Assembly: GCF_002949735.1 (NCBI RefSeq)
Contig: NZ_CP026681.1
Span: forward strand, 7,966,501 to 8,030,500
Direction: 5' to 3'
Length of the DNA stretch: 64,000 nucleotides
DNA from: Nostoc sp. 'Peltigera membranacea cyanobiont' N6
GTDB lineage: Bacteria > Cyanobacteriota > Cyanobacteriia > Cyanobacteriales > Nostocaceae
Below are positions 62,810-64,000 of this stretch, piece after piece. Position 1 is the stretch's first letter. Every line of letters begins with the position of its first letter. The position numbers and the translations under genes were made by a program. Under the pieces are notes generated by a model, which saw only the letters and a program-made list of their open reading frames with translations, was not told the origin of the DNA and did not search any database.

Positions 62810-63046
62810 GCTCAACTTCCGAGTTCAGAGGCTCAACGTTCAAGCAAAAAGGTGCAACTTCCGAGTTCAGAGGCTCAACGTTCAAGCAAAAAGGTGCAAC
62901 TTCCGAGTTCAGAGGCTCAACGTTCGAGCAAAAAGGTGCAACTTCCGAGTTCAGAGGTTCAACGTTCGAGCAAAAAGGTCGGACTTCCGAGTTCAGAGGC
63001 TCAACGTTCGAGCAAAAAGGTGCAACTTCCGAGTTCAGAGGTTCAA
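62810..63046. repeat. 42-bp tandem repeat (five full copies plus a partial)
   Basis: Copies start at 62810, 62852, 62894, 62936 and 62978, with a partial copy at 63020-63046. The unit reads GTGCAACTTCCGAGTTCAGA then GGCTCAACGTTCGAGCAAAAAG. A degenerate earlier copy is visible at about 62752-62788. The copies differ by only a few bases (for example CAAGC/CGAGC, GGCTC/GGTTC). Because 42 is a multiple of 3, several frames on both strands stay open across it. Confidence 0.9.
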
Positions 63047-63115
63047 GCATCTCCTTCAGAACTCGAACATTTGACTTCAGAGGTTAAAGAGTTGAGCGAG
63101 AAGTTTAGAATTTGA
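62852..63115 (+). CDS. Possible repeat peptide (14-residue units) ending in a coiled-coil-like tail
   Basis: In this frame each unit reads VQLPSSEAQRSSKK, and the tail continues SPSELEHLTSEVKELSEKFRI, which has heptad-like leucines. No ATG precedes it (GTG is possible), no ribosome-binding site is visible, and two other frames are also open. It may therefore be a chance reading frame of the repeat. Confidence 0.25.
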   Translation: MQLPSSEAQRSSKKVQLPSSEAQRSSKKVQLPSSEVQRSSKKVGLPSSEAQRSSKKVQLPSSEVQASPSELEHLTSEVKELSEKFRI

Positions 63116-63154
63116 GTTACAAGAGATATAGCTTACTGGCATAAGGGTTAGACA

Positions 63155-63793
63155 ATGAGTGAAACTCAGACCCAGTTACCGACAGATACATGGATTTGTG
63201 CTTCTTGGCAAGAGTATGAGGAAGCGATCGCTAACTTGCTCAATGAGAAGGCAAAGAGTTACTACTATAAGGGGCACATGAGGCTGGAGATGGCACCAGT
63301 TAGTTTTGCTCATGGTAAAGACCATGTTGTAATTATTTTTGCGGTGACTCTATTTGCGGCGCTTAAAGGAATAATAGCGACAGGTTTAGACACAACCACC
63401 TTTCGTAAAACTGGTGTTCAGGATTGTCAGCCTGATGTGGCTTATTATCTCAGAGAACGCGCCCAAACTATCCCAGCAGGTACAGGAATTGTCAACCTCG
63501 ATCGCTATCCTGCACCAGATTTAGTGATTGAAATTGCAAAAACATCTCTGCTGGACGACTTGGGTACAAAGCGATCGCTCTATGAAGAGTTAGGCGTTGC
63601 TGAATATTGGGTAGTAGATGTTCAAAACGCCCAAATTATTGCTTATGCGATCGCAGAACAAGGTAGTAAACGTATTCAAGAATCACAGGTATTGCCTGGA
63701 TTGGCAATGTCTATTTTAGAAGAAGCCTTACACCGTAGCCGTGAAATCAATCAATCTGAAGTTGGAGCTTGGTTATTGAGCCAGTTTCAGTAA
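63155..63793 (+). CDS. Uma2 family (DUF820) putative endonuclease
   Basis: 212 residues. Family motifs: YYYKGHMRLEMAPVSFAHGK (Glu and His of the first helix), QPDVAYYLRERAQ, APDLVIEIAKTSLLDDLG and YEELGVAEYWVVDVQNAQI, the PD-(D/E)XK-like core. The C-terminus ends LLSQFQ. It is clearly diverged from the paralogue at 31083. Target and role are unknown. Confidence 0.83.
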   Translation: MSETQTQLPTDTWICASWQEYEEAIANLLNEKAKSYYYKGHMRLEMAPVSFAHGKDHVVIIFAVTLFAALKGIIATGLDTTTFRKTGVQDCQPDVAYYLRERAQTIPAGTGIVNLDRYPAPDLVIEIAKTSLLDDLGTKRSLYEELGVAEYWVVDVQNAQIIAYAIAEQGSKRIQESQVLPGLAMSILEEALHRSREINQSEVGAWLLSQFQ

Positions 63794-64000
63794 AAAGTTT
63801 GGAGCATTAGCATAACTAACAATCTCAAAACGAATTCGCAAACAACACCGACAAAAATTTGCCAGCAGCCAATAAACGCAAATGCAGCTAGCTCCCCTGT
63901 TTCCAATTGTCTATCGTATTCTCCAACCAAGTTTTCCCAATTGCCTTTGGCGTGGAAATCCTCATAGTAAAGCGATCGCACTAACCTTTGATGATGGGCC
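63787..64000 (-). CDS. Unidentified protein, C-terminal part, cut by right edge
   Basis: The minus-strand frame is open from the right edge to the stop at 63787 (about 70 codons). It reads AHHQRLVRSLYYEDFHAKGN, WENLVGEYDRQLETGELAAF and a hydrophobic end (CEFVLRLLVMLMLQTFY). The composition looks protein-like and it ends in a possible membrane helix. Its last bases overlap the Uma2 stop on the other strand. No family recognised; a chance frame is possible. Confidence 0.4.
   Translation of the reverse strand, partial: AHHQRLVRSLYYEDFHAKGNWENLVGEYDRQLETGELAAFAFIGCWQIFVGVVCEFVLRLLVMLMLQTFY

Noticed and set aside
62810..63046. Tandem array considered as a CRISPR
   Set aside because: The units are contiguous 42-bp copies with no variable spacers and no cas genes nearby.
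62805..63050. 81-codon minus-strand frame across the 42-bp repeat
   Set aside because: It is open only because the repeat length is a multiple of three; no start context or unique flanking sequence supports it.

Overview
The window is chromosomal DNA of a filamentous, heterocyst-forming type cyanobacterium, most likely Nostoc or a close relative. It carries psbA, gun4, a cyanobacterial-length icd and ppc, and a DUF3531 gene. The HIP1 octamer GCGATCGC is very frequent. Many short tandem and inverted repeats of the kind seen in Nostoc (GGGGACT/GGGGATT arrays, ATGACAA heptamers, AGACGCGAT palindromes) lie between genes and sometimes inside them.

Layout. 1-5.5 kb (minus strand) is an exopolysaccharide cluster: initiating sugar transferase, Wzx-type flippase, GT4 glycosyltransferase and an O-antigen ligase/polymerase cut by the left edge. 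A 1.5 kb gene-free AT-rich stretch separates it from a divergent two-module NRPS (A-T-C-A-T-TE) and an aldo/keto reductase. 14.7-19.9 kb holds a CBS-domain membrane protein and mfd. 19.9-25.3 kb is an accessory island: a ParE-type toxin-antitoxin pair lying between mfd and a 97% identical copy of the mfd tail, a GNAT acetyltransferase, antitoxin relics, an overlapping AAA-ATPase/PD-(D/E)XK nuclease pair (candidate defence system) and a HicAB pair.

25.3-37.5 kb is mostly housekeeping: Nudix, DUF3531, a TPR protein, two ABC ATPases, rsmG, a thioesterase, an anchored Mn superoxide dismutase, a Uma2 protein, gun4 followed by a BrnT/BrnA pair, icd and mtnA. 37.8-51 kb holds an RTX-type repeat protein with almost identical internal repeats, dxs, small secreted or membrane proteins, a second aldo/keto reductase, a secreted phosphoesterase-like protein and ppc. 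51.3-64 kb holds an SGNH/DUF1574 protein plus MBOAT acyltransferase pair (probable polysaccharide O-acylation), psbA with a strong terminator, malic enzyme, a PhoD-like phosphatase, a 42-bp tandem repeat and a further Uma2 protein.

Themes. Cell-surface polymers recur (EPS assembly, MBOAT/SGNH pair, RTX protein). Carbon metabolism is well represented (ppc, malic enzyme, icd, dxs). Repeat elements have entered coding sequence in frame in mfd and apparently ppc. No rRNA, tRNA, CRISPR array or intact insertion sequence was seen. All family assignments come from reading motifs; no database search was possible.
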